Made by a program: the position numbers and the translations under genes | From: Eubacteriaceae bacterium | GTDB lineage: Bacteria > Bacillota > Clostridia > Eubacteriales > Anaerofustaceae | Direction: 5' to 3' | Assembly (NCBI GenBank): GCA_017531485.1 | Contig: JAFXKY010000041.1 | Location: forward strand, 1-38,793 | DNA length: 38,793 bases | In this document: piece after piece, positions 8,136 to 16,626 of the stretch | Numbering within the stretch: position 1 is the stretch's first letter | Layout: every line of letters starts with the position of its first letter | Notes under the pieces: model-generated | Database searches by the model: none | What the model saw: only the letters and a program-made list of their open reading frames with translations | What the model was told of the DNA's origin: nothing

Positions 8136-8673
8136 CTTCTCTCTCCCTGGCTTTCTTCTTTTCTTTCTTCTTGTCTTCGTCTTCAAATATTATGTCGGGA
8201 AGGATCACCAAAAGCAGTATCAGCGCTCCTCCGGCTATTGCGAAGAGTCTTCCCGGCTTTGTCTGCATATAACTTATCAGGTATCCCAGTTTCGGAACTG
8301 TGAATATCGGCTTTCCGATTATGTTCTCGGGACTTACGAGGCTTCCGTCCGCCATGTCGTTTGCATCCCCCTTCGTCCTGTATGCCACAGTGCCGTTTTC
8401 GTTTACCACCTCTATTATGCGGTGGGTGGCGAGTGTATCCCCGCCTGAAATGGCGAAGGTTATTATGTCCCCTTCCGTAAGTGAATACGGATCATCAACA
8501 TCCTTTACGTATATTACGGAACCTGTCTGATACGTCGGTTCCATTGATCCCGAAAGCACTGTGTATATATCTATCCCGAATACTCTCACTCCTGCGAGGA
8601 GCATCGCGAGGATCACGACAAGAAGCACAAGGATCGTCGTGAATCCGTTAAAAATCTTTTTTAAAATCTCCAT
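8119..8673 (-). CDS. sipW: SipW-type signal peptidase I
   Basis: The 184-aa membrane serine peptidase begins at 8673 (MEILKKIFNG), with GGGAG about 11 nt upstream; starts at 8691 and 8727 are in frame but have weaker sites. The protein has an N-terminal membrane segment, the nucleophile box LSGSMEPTYQTGS, LATHRIIEV (His of the Ser-His dyad in the SipW/ER class, replacing the Lys of ordinary SipS) and RTKGDAND. A second membrane segment lies near the C-terminus, followed by a very basic tail rich in KKKEKKKARERE. It is the first gene of the locus and should process the TasA-like signals encoded downstream. Its end overlaps the next start by 17 bp. Confidence 0.93.
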   Translation of the reverse strand: MEILKKIFNGFTTILVLLVVILAMLLAGVRVFGIDIYTVLSGSMEPTYQTGSVIYVKDVDDPYSLTEGDIITFAISGGDTLATHRIIEVVNENGTVAYRTKGDANDMADGSLVSPENIIGKPIFTVPKLGYLISYMQTKPGRLFAIAGGALILLLVILPDIIFEDEDKKKEKKKAREREDEKNE

Positions 8674-8752
8674 AACACGGATTTCTCCCATGAACTTTTC
8701 TTCGCAGAATAAGTTTTCCGCGAACACGGGTGCCTAGACGTACCCACATGGA

Positions 8753-8781
8753 AATATACCACAAATCAACCATTTTATCAA
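8753..8781 (-). promoter_or_regulatory. sigma-A promoter of the sipW locus
   Basis: On the minus strand, TTGATA (8776-8781) and TATATT (8753-8758) are 17 bp apart. Transcription would start near 8746, leaving a leader of about 70 nt before sipW. The remaining 190 bp up to the lplA terminator show nothing else I recognise. Confidence 0.8.
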
Positions 8782-8973
8782 GGGTAAAAGGAGCAAAAAA
8801 ACTTATTTTTACTTTCCGGGTCCTCCCCTTGAAAAAAATAGCTAAAAAAGCCATTTATGCCATTATCTTACGCTTCTGTAAAATGACGCAAACCATTCTG
8901 AAGCACACAAAATATTGCCCAAAACCAAACGACAACAAGATGCAGGATCATAGAATCAGCGCCGCCTTACGCA

Positions 8974-9004
8974 ACAAAAAAAATCCTGCAAAAACACAGG
9001 ATCT
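8974..9004 (-). terminator. terminator of the lipoate ligase gene
   Basis: On the minus strand, ATCCTG and CAGGAT pair around an 8-nt loop and are followed by eight T. It begins just after the lplA stop codon. Confidence 0.8.
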
Positions 9005-9007
9005 TTC

Positions 9008-9985
9008 CTATTCATAAATCAATATTTCCGCAATGTCTTTCGCCGAAACTCCGGAGATGATATCAAGTCCGTCCGCGGCACTTATGATATCTTCCGTTCT
9101 CAGCCGCACACCTTTCAATGCCTCTTCAAGCGTCGATATTTCTCCCCTTGCGAAGAAATCTCCCGAAAAGTGAATATCGCGGATGGTGCCGCCGTCGAGG
9201 TCGAACTCCACCGCCACGAGCCCTGCGGGAAGCTTTTTCTTTCGGGAAACGGAGAGCTTCACTCTTCCCCCGAAATTATATTCCCATTTCGAAAATTTTT
9301 CCGTCACAAGTTTTCCGACAGCCGACCGGTCTTCATCCGTAAGGACATATTCCTCTGCGTCATAAACTCCGGAGAGGTCTTTTATGAGTATCTCTCTCAG
9401 TTCTTCCGCACTTATGCCCTGACTGATAAAGTCGCTGATATTCGCCACCCTGCTACGGACGGAAGAAATGCCCCTTCCCGAATATTTCTCAGGGTCAACA
9501 CTCAGCACTTCCGACATATTTTCAATATTCACATCCACCATGACCGTACCGTGGCAAAGTACCTTATTTCCTGAAATATGCTGTGCGTTTCCGCCGATTT
9601 TTTTATCACCGACCAGCATATCATTCCTGCCGCCGAGAGATGCGTTCACCCCGAGTTTTATGAGAGAATCGATAACAGGCTGCACATACGGCGAAAAATC
9701 TATCTCGTCACCCTTTTTATGGCACACAAACGAAAAATTCAGGTTACCTTCGTCGTGATATACAGCCCCGCCGCCTGACAGTCTTCTTGCGAGATATATA
9801 TTATTTTCCTCAAGGACCCTCATGTTCACTTCGCTGAGGGCGCTTTGATATTTTCCGATAATGACGGAAGGAGCATGAATATAAAAAATCATATATTCAT
9901 CCACAAATTTCCCGTTACTCATCAGATATTCTTCCAAAGCCATATTACAATATGGAATCTTATAATCCGAGCAAATATATTTCAT
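9008..9985 (-). CDS. lplA: lipoate--protein ligase
   Basis: The enzyme activates lipoate with ATP and attaches it to a lysine of lipoyl domains (2-oxoacid dehydrogenases or glycine cleavage H protein). This 325-aa protein follows GGAGG 5 nt from ATG. It shows the family motifs RRLSGGGAVYHDEGN (lipoyl-AMP binding loop), NDMLVGDKKIGGNAQ with the catalytic Lys, and CHGTVMVDVN. Residues from about 245 form the accessory C-terminal domain, so it is a full-length LplA. It stands alone between its own terminator and the argS operon terminator; no lipoylated enzyme is encoded in the window, so its target is elsewhere. Confidence 0.95.
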   Translation of the reverse strand: MKYICSDYKIPYCNMALEEYLMSNGKFVDEYMIFYIHAPSVIIGKYQSALSEVNMRVLEENNIYLARRLSGGGAVYHDEGNLNFSFVCHKKGDEIDFSPYVQPVIDSLIKLGVNASLGGRNDMLVGDKKIGGNAQHISGNKVLCHGTVMVDVNIENMSEVLSVDPEKYSGRGISSVRSRVANISDFISQGISAEELREILIKDLSGVYDAEEYVLTDEDRSAVGKLVTEKFSKWEYNFGGRVKLSVSRKKKLPAGLVAVEFDLDGGTIRDIHFSGDFFARGEISTLEEALKGVRLRTEDIISAADGLDIISGVSAKDIAEILIYE

Positions 9986-10260
9986 CCCAACCTCCGGAGA
10001 TCATTATACCTCATTTCACCCGTTTTTCCTAATATTTTCGCATTTCATCCTTGATTCATCCCATGTCTTCCGATAACAAGGGAGGGCGGGAAGCGCTGCA
10101 GAGCTGCGTTTCTCGGGAAGATGGAGATATAAAAAACAGATCTTTAATTACGAAGAATATTGCAGCGCGGGGATCTTAAACGGAAGATTTGCGCGAAGGC
10201 GCAAATCAACCTTACCAACCCACAAAATACCCGGGATATACTTCCCGGCCTATTATTTTC
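9986..10260. other. intergenic stretch with hairpins
   Basis: No convincing gene is present. A perfect hairpin lies at 10186-10207 (GATTTGCGC, loop GAAG, GCGCAAATC). GCGCTGCA near 10094 and TGCAGCGC near 10160 form a longer inverted repeat. A GC-rich hairpin at 10231-10248 is listed separately as the argS-operon terminator. Confidence 0.5.
10222..10250 (-). terminator. probable terminator of the pncB-ddl-argS operon
   Basis: On the minus strand, CCGGGA and TCCCGG pair around AGTATA and are followed by GTATTTTG. The T tract is weak, so termination may be partial. Confidence 0.5.
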
Positions 10261-11931
10261 TTACATCTGTTCAGGTGCCGAAACGCCGATGATTCCGAGT
10301 GTGTTTTTAAGGACATATCTTGCACCTTCAACAAGCGCAAGTCTTGCTTTCATAAGCTCAACATCTTCGCATTTTACTCTGCATGAATTGTAGAAGCTAT
10401 GGAAAAGTCCTGCAAGATTTGTGGCATATTTCGTCATTCTTGACGGATCATATTCCGCTGCCGCATCGCTGATCTCTTTTGAGAAGCTTGCGAGCTTGTC
10501 GAGAAGTTCCGTTTCCTGCTTTTCTTTGAGAAGGCTGAGATCGGCTCCTTCCGTTGATTCACCGATATTTCTGATGATAGAGCACATTCTTGCGTGTGCG
10601 TACTGAACATAAAATACGGGGTTTTCGTTTGACTGACGGATAGCAAGGTCAAGGTCAAATTCCATATGTGTTGACGGAGCGAGTGAGTTGAACATGAATC
10701 TTGCCGCATCAACTCCGACTTCGTCCACGAGATCTGTGAGGGTCACGATCTGTCCTTTTCTCTTTGAAAGACGGACAAACTCTTCTCCGAGCTTAAGCTG
10801 AACGAGCTGCATGAGAATAACTTCAAGGCGTTCTTCCTTTGTGTTAAGGACGGCTTTCATGGCTTCCTTCATTCTCTTTACGTGGCCGTGGTGGTCAGCT
10901 CCCCATACATTGACAGCCATATCAAAGTTTCTCTTCGCAAATTTGTCATAGTGATACGCGATGTCTGCCGCATAATATGTGGGAATGCCGTTCTTACGGA
11001 TAAGAACTTCGTCTTTTTCGCATCCGTAGTCAGTAGCTTTGAACCATACCGCGTCGTCAGCTTCATATGTCGCGCCGTTATTTGTCATAACGCCGATAAC
11101 GTCATTGATCTCTCCGCTTTCGTGGAGGTTTGTTTCGCTGTACCATACGTCATATTCGATTCCGTAAGCGAGGAGGTCGTCCTTCATCTTCTTAACAGCG
11201 ATCTTGAGAGCATAATCAGAAAGGGCTTTATTTCTTTCTTCTTTTGTCGCGTTCACAAGGCTGTCACCGTGGAGTTCGTAATATTCCGTTGCGTAATCAG
11301 TGATGTAGCTTCCCTGATAACCGTCTTCCGGGAACGGATAGTTGGAATCAAAAAGCTGCATATAGCGTGATCCGATGGATTCACCGAATTTAAGGATCTG
11401 ATTGCCTGCGTCGTTGATATAAAATTCCTTCGTAACATCCCATCCGCAATATTTATAAATATTTGCGATACAGTCGCCGACTGCGCCGCCTCTTGCGTTG
11501 CCGATATGAAGCGGACCGGTTGGGTTTGCGCTGACATACTCAAAGTTGATGCTCTTCGGAGTTTCGAGAGTCATCTTGCCGTAATCATCCTTATATTTCA
11601 GAATGTCTGCAAGTTCATTCTGATACCACTTCGGCGAAACATAGAAGTTGATGAATCCCGCTCCCGCCATTTCTACCTTTTCGATAGTGTCTTCACTAAC
11701 TTCGAGACCTGAAATAACGATCTCAGCAAGTGCACGGGGGTTCATTCTTGCGATCTTCGCAAGCTGCATTGCAACGTTTGTGGAAAAGTCCCCATTCTTT
11801 GAATCCTTCGGGATCTCAACATGAACGTCGGGGATTTCTTCGAGGGCAACTTTACCTTCTTTTACAGCGTTTTCAAGGCTTGAAGTAATCGCATTTTTAA
11901 TATATCTGATAAGTGACAGTTTTCCGTCCAT
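10261..11931 (-). CDS. argS: arginine--tRNA ligase
   Basis: This class I synthetase charges tRNA-Arg. The 556-aa protein has the N-terminal Add1-like domain, then the HIGH-type motif ANPTGPLHIGNARGGAVGD near residue 130. RLSKRKGQIVTLTDLVDEVG occupies the KMSKS region, which is often degenerate in ArgS. The C-terminal helical anticodon-binding domain contains NPVFYVQYAHARMCS. Length is normal. The ATG overlaps the ddl stop codon by one base (TAATG), with AAAGGAG upstream, so it is translationally coupled to ddl. It is the last gene of a pncB-ddl-argS series. Confidence 0.97.
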   Translation of the reverse strand: MDGKLSLIRYIKNAITSSLENAVKEGKVALEEIPDVHVEIPKDSKNGDFSTNVAMQLAKIARMNPRALAEIVISGLEVSEDTIEKVEMAGAGFINFYVSPKWYQNELADILKYKDDYGKMTLETPKSINFEYVSANPTGPLHIGNARGGAVGDCIANIYKYCGWDVTKEFYINDAGNQILKFGESIGSRYMQLFDSNYPFPEDGYQGSYITDYATEYYELHGDSLVNATKEERNKALSDYALKIAVKKMKDDLLAYGIEYDVWYSETNLHESGEINDVIGVMTNNGATYEADDAVWFKATDYGCEKDEVLIRKNGIPTYYAADIAYHYDKFAKRNFDMAVNVWGADHHGHVKRMKEAMKAVLNTKEERLEVILMQLVQLKLGEEFVRLSKRKGQIVTLTDLVDEVGVDAARFMFNSLAPSTHMEFDLDLAIRQSNENPVFYVQYAHARMCSIIRNIGESTEGADLSLLKEKQETELLDKLASFSKEISDAAAEYDPSRMTKYATNLAGLFHSFYNSCRVKCEDVELMKARLALVEGARYVLKNTLGIIGVSAPEQM

Positions 11932-13007
11932 TATTTACTCTCCTTTGAGTATATTAATTCTTTGCGCGCATCATATCTTTCATACGCAAGGTCGATGAGT
12001 TTTGTGATGAGATCTGTATATTCTATTCCCGTAGCCTGCCAGAGTTTCGGATACATGCTGATGTTTGTGAATCCCGGAAGAGTGTTGATCTCATTCAGTA
12101 AGATGTTTCCGCCGTCTTCAATGAAGAAGTCCACTCTCGCAAGACCGCTGCCGCAAATTGCGTTATATGCCTTAACAGCCATTCTGCGTACTCTTTCTGA
12201 AAGTTCTTCGGAAATATCTGCGGGAATGATTACAACTGAGCTGTCACCGCTTAAATATTTTGCTTCGTAATCATAAAACTCATTGCAGGGAATTACTTCT
12301 CCGACAACACTCGCCTGCGCGTCTTCGTTTCCGAGAACGGCAACCTCAACTTCTCTGCCTGCGATAAACGCTTCGATGATGAGTTTTGTATCATATTTAA
12401 TAGCTTCTTCGATTGCTTCTTTGAGTGAAGCTTTGTCTGTCGCCTTTGAAATACCCACACTTGAACCCATATTCGCAGGTTTTACGAATACCGGATAATC
12501 AAAGCAAAGTTCGATAAGATTCACGCATTTGTCCATATCTTCAAGAACTTCGCTCTTTCTGAGCATAGCATATTCACCTGTTCCGACTCCTGCCGCCTTG
12601 CATATTTCCTTTGTTGCGACTTTATCCATAGCAACGCTGCTTGCGAGAACACCGCATCCCACATAAGGAACGTTCATGATATCGAAAAGTCCCTGAATTG
12701 TTCCGTCTTCGCCGAATGTTCCGTGAAGAACCGGGAAAAACACGTCGATTTCGTCAAGCTTTCCGCCTGCAAGGATCTCAAGGTTTGTTGAAGGCATGGT
12801 TACGTGATCGATCCATGTTCCGTCTTTGATATTTTCGATATCTCCGTCATACACGATCCACTTTCCGTCTTTTGTGATTCCGACAGGTGTAATGTCAAAC
12901 TTATCGCGGTCGATAGCTTTCATCACGTTGTATGCAGAATTGAGAGATACTTCATGTTCTCCGCTTTTTCCGCCGAAAATTATTCCGACATTTCTCTTTT
13001 TATCCAT
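11931..13007 (-). CDS. ddl: D-alanine--D-alanine ligase
   Basis: This ATP-grasp enzyme makes D-Ala-D-Ala for peptidoglycan. The 358-aa protein has the N-terminal GGKSGEHEVSLNSAYNV motif, the ATP loop KPANMGSSVGISK, the specificity loop FYDYEAKY typical of D-Ala-D-Ala rather than D-Ala-D-lactate ligases, and the metal-binding NEINTLPGFTNISMYP. Length is normal. GGAAGGA precedes ATG. It is followed by argS with a one-base overlap and preceded by pncB at 55 bp. Nothing suggests vancomycin-type depsipeptide activity. Confidence 0.96.
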   Translation of the reverse strand: MDKKRNVGIIFGGKSGEHEVSLNSAYNVMKAIDRDKFDITPVGITKDGKWIVYDGDIENIKDGTWIDHVTMPSTNLEILAGGKLDEIDVFFPVLHGTFGEDGTIQGLFDIMNVPYVGCGVLASSVAMDKVATKEICKAAGVGTGEYAMLRKSEVLEDMDKCVNLIELCFDYPVFVKPANMGSSVGISKATDKASLKEAIEEAIKYDTKLIIEAFIAGREVEVAVLGNEDAQASVVGEVIPCNEFYDYEAKYLSGDSSVVIIPADISEELSERVRRMAVKAYNAICGSGLARVDFFIEDGGNILLNEINTLPGFTNISMYPKLWQATGIEYTDLITKLIDLAYERYDARKELIYSKESK

Positions 13008-13062
13008 AATTTTTCCTTCCGATCGTTTTATATCTTAATTTTATTCCGGATTTCTTTCGGGA

Positions 13063-14517
13063 TTACTTTTTGTGTTTGTTGAAAAGCTCTTTTTTAACAT
13101 CATACAGTCTGTCCGAAATATCAACATGGAACTGGTTCGGGTTCATGAAGCGGAGATTTCCTGTCCAGAATGTCTTTTTCTGAGCCTTGCAGTACGCGCG
13201 GATATCTTCAAGTCCGGGTGACTCATACACAAGTTTTCCGTCGATATATACGGGAATGAGAAGATCTTTCGCATAGAAATCTTCAACGACCCTGTTTTTG
13301 TATGTGTACTGCGGATGATATATTTTAAGAGGCTTTGTTTCGTCAACAACTTCATCGTCAAACATGATAAGATCCGCATTTGCCCTGCCTGTGTCTTTGT
13401 CATAAAGACGTACGACTTTCTTATAACCGGGGTTTGTGATCTTTTCTGCAGAGTCAGATATCTTCATCTTCGGCTGAAGCACGCCGTCTTCGTCTGCAAG
13501 GGCGCAGAGTTTATAAACAGCGCCGAGAGCCGGGCAGTCATAAGCCGTGATCATCTTCGTTCCGACACCCCACATCGTAATCTTCGCATTGTCGTTCTTA
13601 AGGTCGAGGATGCGATACTCATCAAGGTCGTTTGATGCAGAAATAACTGCAGTTTCATGTCCCGCAGCGTCAAGCATCTTTCTTGCTTCCTTTGAGAGAT
13701 ATGAAAGGTCTCCGCTGTCTATTCTGATGCCGTAATTTCCCTTGCATCCGCCTTCAGCCTTAAGCTTGGTGAAGAGCTTGATAGCATTCGGAACACCGCT
13801 TTTAAGAGTGTCATAGCTGTCAACGAGAACGATAACGTTGTTCGGATTGAGTCTTGCAAAAGCTTCGAATGCCTCGTATTCATCATCAAATGACATTACG
13901 AGTGCGTGTGACATGGTTCCCTTTGAAACGACGTCAAAGTAATATTCCGCTTCAACGTCTGCCGTTCCGGAGCATCCGCCGATGATGCAGGCACGTGTTC
14001 CGTAAAGACCGGCTTCCGTTCCGTGCGCACGGCGAAGACCGAAGTCGAGAACGCTGTCGCCTTTTGCCGCATCGCAGACTCTTGAAGCTTTTGTGGCGAT
14101 GAGGGTCTGGTGGTTGATGATAGCAAGCATTGTCGTTTCGATGAGCTGAGCTTCCGCAAGCGGCGCTTTTACGCGGATAAGCGGTTCATTCGGAAATACT
14201 ACAGATCCTTCCGGCATTGCATAGATCTCTCCTGAGAATTTGAAATTGCGGAGATAATCGAGATATCCGTCTGTGAGTTCCGGATGGTTTTTGTGAAGAA
14301 GCTGAATGTCTTCTTCTGAAAAGCTCATTGTTTCGATATATTCTATTATCTGTTCAAGGCCTGCGAAGATAGCATATCCGCCGTCAAACGGGTTTTTTCT
14401 GAAGAATAAATCGAATACCGCCGTTCTGTCGCCGATGCCCATTTCGTAATAAACGTTGCTTACACTGAACTGATAATAATCTGTTGCGAGGTTAAGTTTC
14501 CTTTGCTTTAATTCCAT
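13063..14517 (-). CDS. pncB: nicotinate phosphoribosyltransferase
   Basis: The enzyme converts nicotinate and PRPP to nicotinate mononucleotide in NAD salvage. The 484-aa protein begins LNLATDYYQFSVSNVYYEMG, typical of the family, and contains VFDLFFRKNPFDGGYAIFAG, DFGLRRAHG, GIRIDSGDLSYLSKEAR (phosphate/ribose binding) and WGVGTKMITAYDCPALGAVY. Length fits the Gram-positive PncB subfamily. AAGGAGG lies 4 nt from ATG. It is the first gene of the pncB-ddl-argS group; I do not see a clear promoter between it and the tRNA-Val gene, so readthrough from the tRNA is possible. Confidence 0.95.
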   Translation of the reverse strand: MELKQRKLNLATDYYQFSVSNVYYEMGIGDRTAVFDLFFRKNPFDGGYAIFAGLEQIIEYIETMSFSEEDIQLLHKNHPELTDGYLDYLRNFKFSGEIYAMPEGSVVFPNEPLIRVKAPLAEAQLIETTMLAIINHQTLIATKASRVCDAAKGDSVLDFGLRRAHGTEAGLYGTRACIIGGCSGTADVEAEYYFDVVSKGTMSHALVMSFDDEYEAFEAFARLNPNNVIVLVDSYDTLKSGVPNAIKLFTKLKAEGGCKGNYGIRIDSGDLSYLSKEARKMLDAAGHETAVISASNDLDEYRILDLKNDNAKITMWGVGTKMITAYDCPALGAVYKLCALADEDGVLQPKMKISDSAEKITNPGYKKVVRLYDKDTGRANADLIMFDDEVVDETKPLKIYHPQYTYKNRVVEDFYAKDLLIPVYIDGKLVYESPGLEDIRAYCKAQKKTFWTGNLRFMNPNQFHVDISDRLYDVKKELFNKHKK

Positions 14518-14665
14518 AACTCCTCCTTGATATTTCCGTCATGCGGAAAAATAATATATTTCAACGCTTTAAAATAAACACAGAAAACCAAATCCTCATT
14601 TTCCCGAGAATTTGGTAAATTCATTCTATCTGACACTCCGTATATAATGACCTGTATATAAAAAA

Positions 14666-14741
14666 TGGTGACACTGACCGGGCTTGAACCGATGACCTCC
14701 ACCGTGTCAAGGTGGCGCTCTTCCAGCTGAGCTACAGTGTC
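14666..14741 (-). tRNA. tRNA-Val (GAC)
   Basis: The minus strand folds as a 76-nt cloverleaf: acceptor GACACTG with CAGTGTC, D-arm GCTC/GAGC, anticodon stem CCACC/GGTGG with loop TTGACAC (anticodon GAC), T-arm with TTCAAGC, discriminator A and encoded CCA. Confidence 0.96.
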
Positions 14742-14866
14742 ACTCAAAGAGTGCTGTAGATATATTACACCAAAACCGCAAAAAAATAAAGTCTTTTTTT
14801 TCATTTTGGCGTTTTTTTTGAAAGCTTCCGCAAATAATATACCCGAAGAAAACACAGAGGTAAAAA

Positions 14867-15076
14867 ATGAAAGATAAAAATTCAATTTATGACGAACTTC
14901 CAAGCGGTCTTGCCATGATGCTCGCTCAGGATACAAACGCCCTCATGGCCTTCGCCAACCTCACCAATCAGGAAAAATCCGCCTTCGTCCAGCAGGCAAG
15001 AGAAGTCACTTCCCGCGCCGACATGAGAAGGCTCGTCAAAGCAATGAGCGATACGGGCAATACGTATACGGGATGA
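14867..15076 (+). CDS. small conserved-looking protein of unknown function
   Basis: This 69-aa ORF has AGAGG 6 nt before ATG and ends just at a strong terminator. It encodes a soluble, probably helical protein with the segment MAFANLTNQEKSAFVQQARE. I do not recognise a named family. It is the only plus-strand gene in this part and converges with the methyltransferase gene, sharing a bidirectional terminator. Confidence 0.7.
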   Translation: MKDKNSIYDELPSGLAMMLAQDTNALMAFANLTNQEKSAFVQQAREVTSRADMRRLVKAMSDTGNTYTG

Positions 15077-15107
15077 AAAAAGTCGGGATGACCCGACTTT
15101 TGTTTTT
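15076..15107. terminator. bidirectional terminator
   Basis: AAAAGTCGGG and CCCGACTTTT pair around ATGA, with T-rich sequence after it on the plus strand and TTTT on the minus strand. It serves the 69-aa gene and, from the other side, the methyltransferase gene. Confidence 0.9.
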
Positions 15108-15915
15108 ATATATCCGTTCTGAAATGGATCGTCACGATCGTTGAATTCATCGTCTCCGTCACGATGCCGTATTCATCATATTTCGTCAGAAATTCCCTGA
15201 TCTTTTCTTCCATCTCGTCAGTCACTTCAGTGCGCTGTTTTGCGCGGCCCACGTACCACTTTACTGCATCTTCAAATTTTCTGTCCGCAAACCATTCTTC
15301 CTTATGGCAAGTGATGTTCGGTTCATATCCTTTCAGCCAGAGATAATTGAAGAAGTTCAGTATATCGTTATCTTCCTTCTGCTGATATATTCCGAGCTCC
15401 CTGAAAAGCGCATCATGGATCTCATCTGTCCTTCTTACGTTCTTCTGCACAAAACACATTCTCTTTGCGCATTTTATCATCTTCTCAAAAGTTTCATAAT
15501 CATTGACAGCCGGAGTCATATGCGCAAAGACAACATCAAACTTCTTTTCCCATCCGAGATCACCTATATCCGCCGCAAGCCAGTCGAGAGTCACAAACTC
15601 CGTATTTTCATACTCAAGATCATCCGCTCTTTCATTCGCCGCTTCGATCATTTTCGGCGAAAGGTCGCATCCCGTGACTTCCCTTACGAACGGCGCGATC
15701 GCAAATGAATATATTCCCGATCCGCATCCGATGTCAAGGACGGAAAATGACGGAACGATCCCTCCGTTGTCATGCATCGTCATGAGAAACATATTTTCAT
15801 CAAGACGTGGAATCGGCTTTTGCATGTAGTCTCCGCTTGAATTGTCCCATAATTCCCTCATGACATCAATATCCATGTCAGATTTCCAGTTTTCTTTTAA
15901 GTATTCGAGGTTCAT
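15106..15915 (-). CDS. class I SAM-dependent methyltransferase
   Basis: The 269-aa protein has GGAGG 6 nt before ATG. It contains SAM-binding motif I VLDIGCGSGIYSFAIAP, then CDLSPKMIEAANERADD (acidic loop end) and FDVVFAHMTPAVNDYETFEK (motif IV-like). The C-terminal part is a cap region with WYVGRAKQRTEV. The substrate cannot be told from sequence; small-molecule methyltransferases often look like this. It is transcribed from a promoter whose -35 box lies in a 23-bp repeat shared with the upstream insert. Confidence 0.85.
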   Translation of the reverse strand: MNLEYLKENWKSDMDIDVMRELWDNSSGDYMQKPIPRLDENMFLMTMHDNGGIVPSFSVLDIGCGSGIYSFAIAPFVREVTGCDLSPKMIEAANERADDLEYENTEFVTLDWLAADIGDLGWEKKFDVVFAHMTPAVNDYETFEKMIKCAKRMCFVQKNVRRTDEIHDALFRELGIYQQKEDNDILNFFNYLWLKGYEPNITCHKEEWFADRKFEDAVKWYVGRAKQRTEVTDEMEEKIREFLTKYDEYGIVTETMNSTIVTIHFRTDI

Positions 15916-15945
15916 TTTTTCCTCCGGAAGTTTTATTATATCTTT

Positions 15946-15974
15946 ATTATACTATATCATCCACCTTCAAACAA
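15946..15974 (-). promoter_or_regulatory. promoter of the methyltransferase gene
   Basis: On the minus strand, TTGTTT (15969-15974) and TATAAT (15946-15951) are 17 bp apart. The -35 box is part of the 23-bp direct repeat at 15969-15991. Confidence 0.7.
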
Positions 15975-15991
15975 GAAAAAGCAGGGATTTC
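15969..15991. repeat. 23-bp direct repeat, left copy
   Basis: This is identical over 23 bp to 17442-17464. The right copy includes one arm of the prfB terminator, while this left copy has only that single arm. Together the copies bracket a two-gene insert of unknown function. Confidence 0.85.
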
Positions 15992-16022
15992 AAAAACGCG
16001 AAGCGAATTCCCACGGCGTTTT
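15992..16022 (-). terminator. terminator of the two-gene insert
   Basis: On the minus strand, AAAACGC pairs with GCGTTTT around a 16-nt loop, followed by five T. It lies 30 bp past the stop codon of the 181-aa gene. Confidence 0.7.
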
Positions 16023-16052
16023 ATTTTTTATCATCTATAATCGTTAGCGATA

Positions 16053-16598
16053 TTACCAATAAACTTCCTCCGGTTCAACTCCCCATTCAGCCATCTTCTC
16101 TCTGAACAGAGATTCATCGACAACGTAGAAGTCATATACTTCTTTTGGTTTAGGATTGGAGTCGTAAAATTTCACAAATATTACAGACCACGGAGCGAAA
16201 AATGGGTAATAGTCCTCCGGAAGTGTTCTTTTAGGACGATCATGTTCTTCCACGGCAAACACAGCACTCCTTGCATAATTTTGTGGCATTTTCCATTCAA
16301 TAGAGGTTTGTTCTATCCTTTTTATCTTAAAATCATCCCAGGCATAAAACTTGCTGAAACACAGAAACTTCACCTCGCATCCTTGTGGACCGAATACAAG
16401 TGTCCTGAAAATAGCAATTCCATAAGAAACCAACAGAAAATACACAAAAATATTAACCAATAATACCGCAAGAATAGCATCTGTAATATTTATCAACCAA
16501 TCAAATACATCATATATCAGAAGTGCATTTGCAATAAACACACATGATAACAGCATGAAGAATCGTCCTCTCATATTCTTCCCTGATTTGATAATCAT
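16053..16598 (-). CDS. small two-TM membrane protein of unknown function
   Basis: The start at 16598 (MIIKSGKNMR, 181 aa) is supported by GGAGG exactly 5 nt upstream; longer in-frame starts at 16610 and 16667 have no well-spaced site and the latter overlaps the previous gene. Two adjacent membrane segments lie in the first 80 residues. The soluble part has FLCFSKFYAWDDFKIKRIEQ, a strand-rich pattern seen in PH-like domains of small clostridial membrane proteins, and it ends in FREKMAEWGVEPEEVYW. I recognise it as a common type of uncharacterised protein, not a known function. It lies 28 bp after the 247-aa gene in the insert. Confidence 0.75.
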   Translation of the reverse strand: MIIKSGKNMRGRFFMLLSCVFIANALLIYDVFDWLINITDAILAVLLVNIFVYFLLVSYGIAIFRTLVFGPQGCEVKFLCFSKFYAWDDFKIKRIEQTSIEWKMPQNYARSAVFAVEEHDRPKRTLPEDYYPFFAPWSVIFVKFYDSNPKPKEVYDFYVVDESLFREKMAEWGVEPEEVYW

Positions 16599-16626
16599 CA
16601 GTACCTCCATCCCCTCGTCATTTTTG

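Noticed and set aside
10186-10207. GATTTGCGC hairpin as a terminator of argS
   Set aside because: No T run follows on either strand. The hairpin at 10231-10248 is closer to the stop codon and has a better tail.
11931-13007. Vancomycin-type D-Ala-D-lactate ligase
   Set aside because: The specificity loop FYDYEAKY is that of ordinary D-Ala-D-Ala ligases, and no vanH or vanX genes are nearby.
14508-14936. 142-codon minus-strand frame across tRNA-Val
   Set aside because: It runs through the tRNA gene and the plus-strand 69-aa gene, without a ribosome binding site or family motif.
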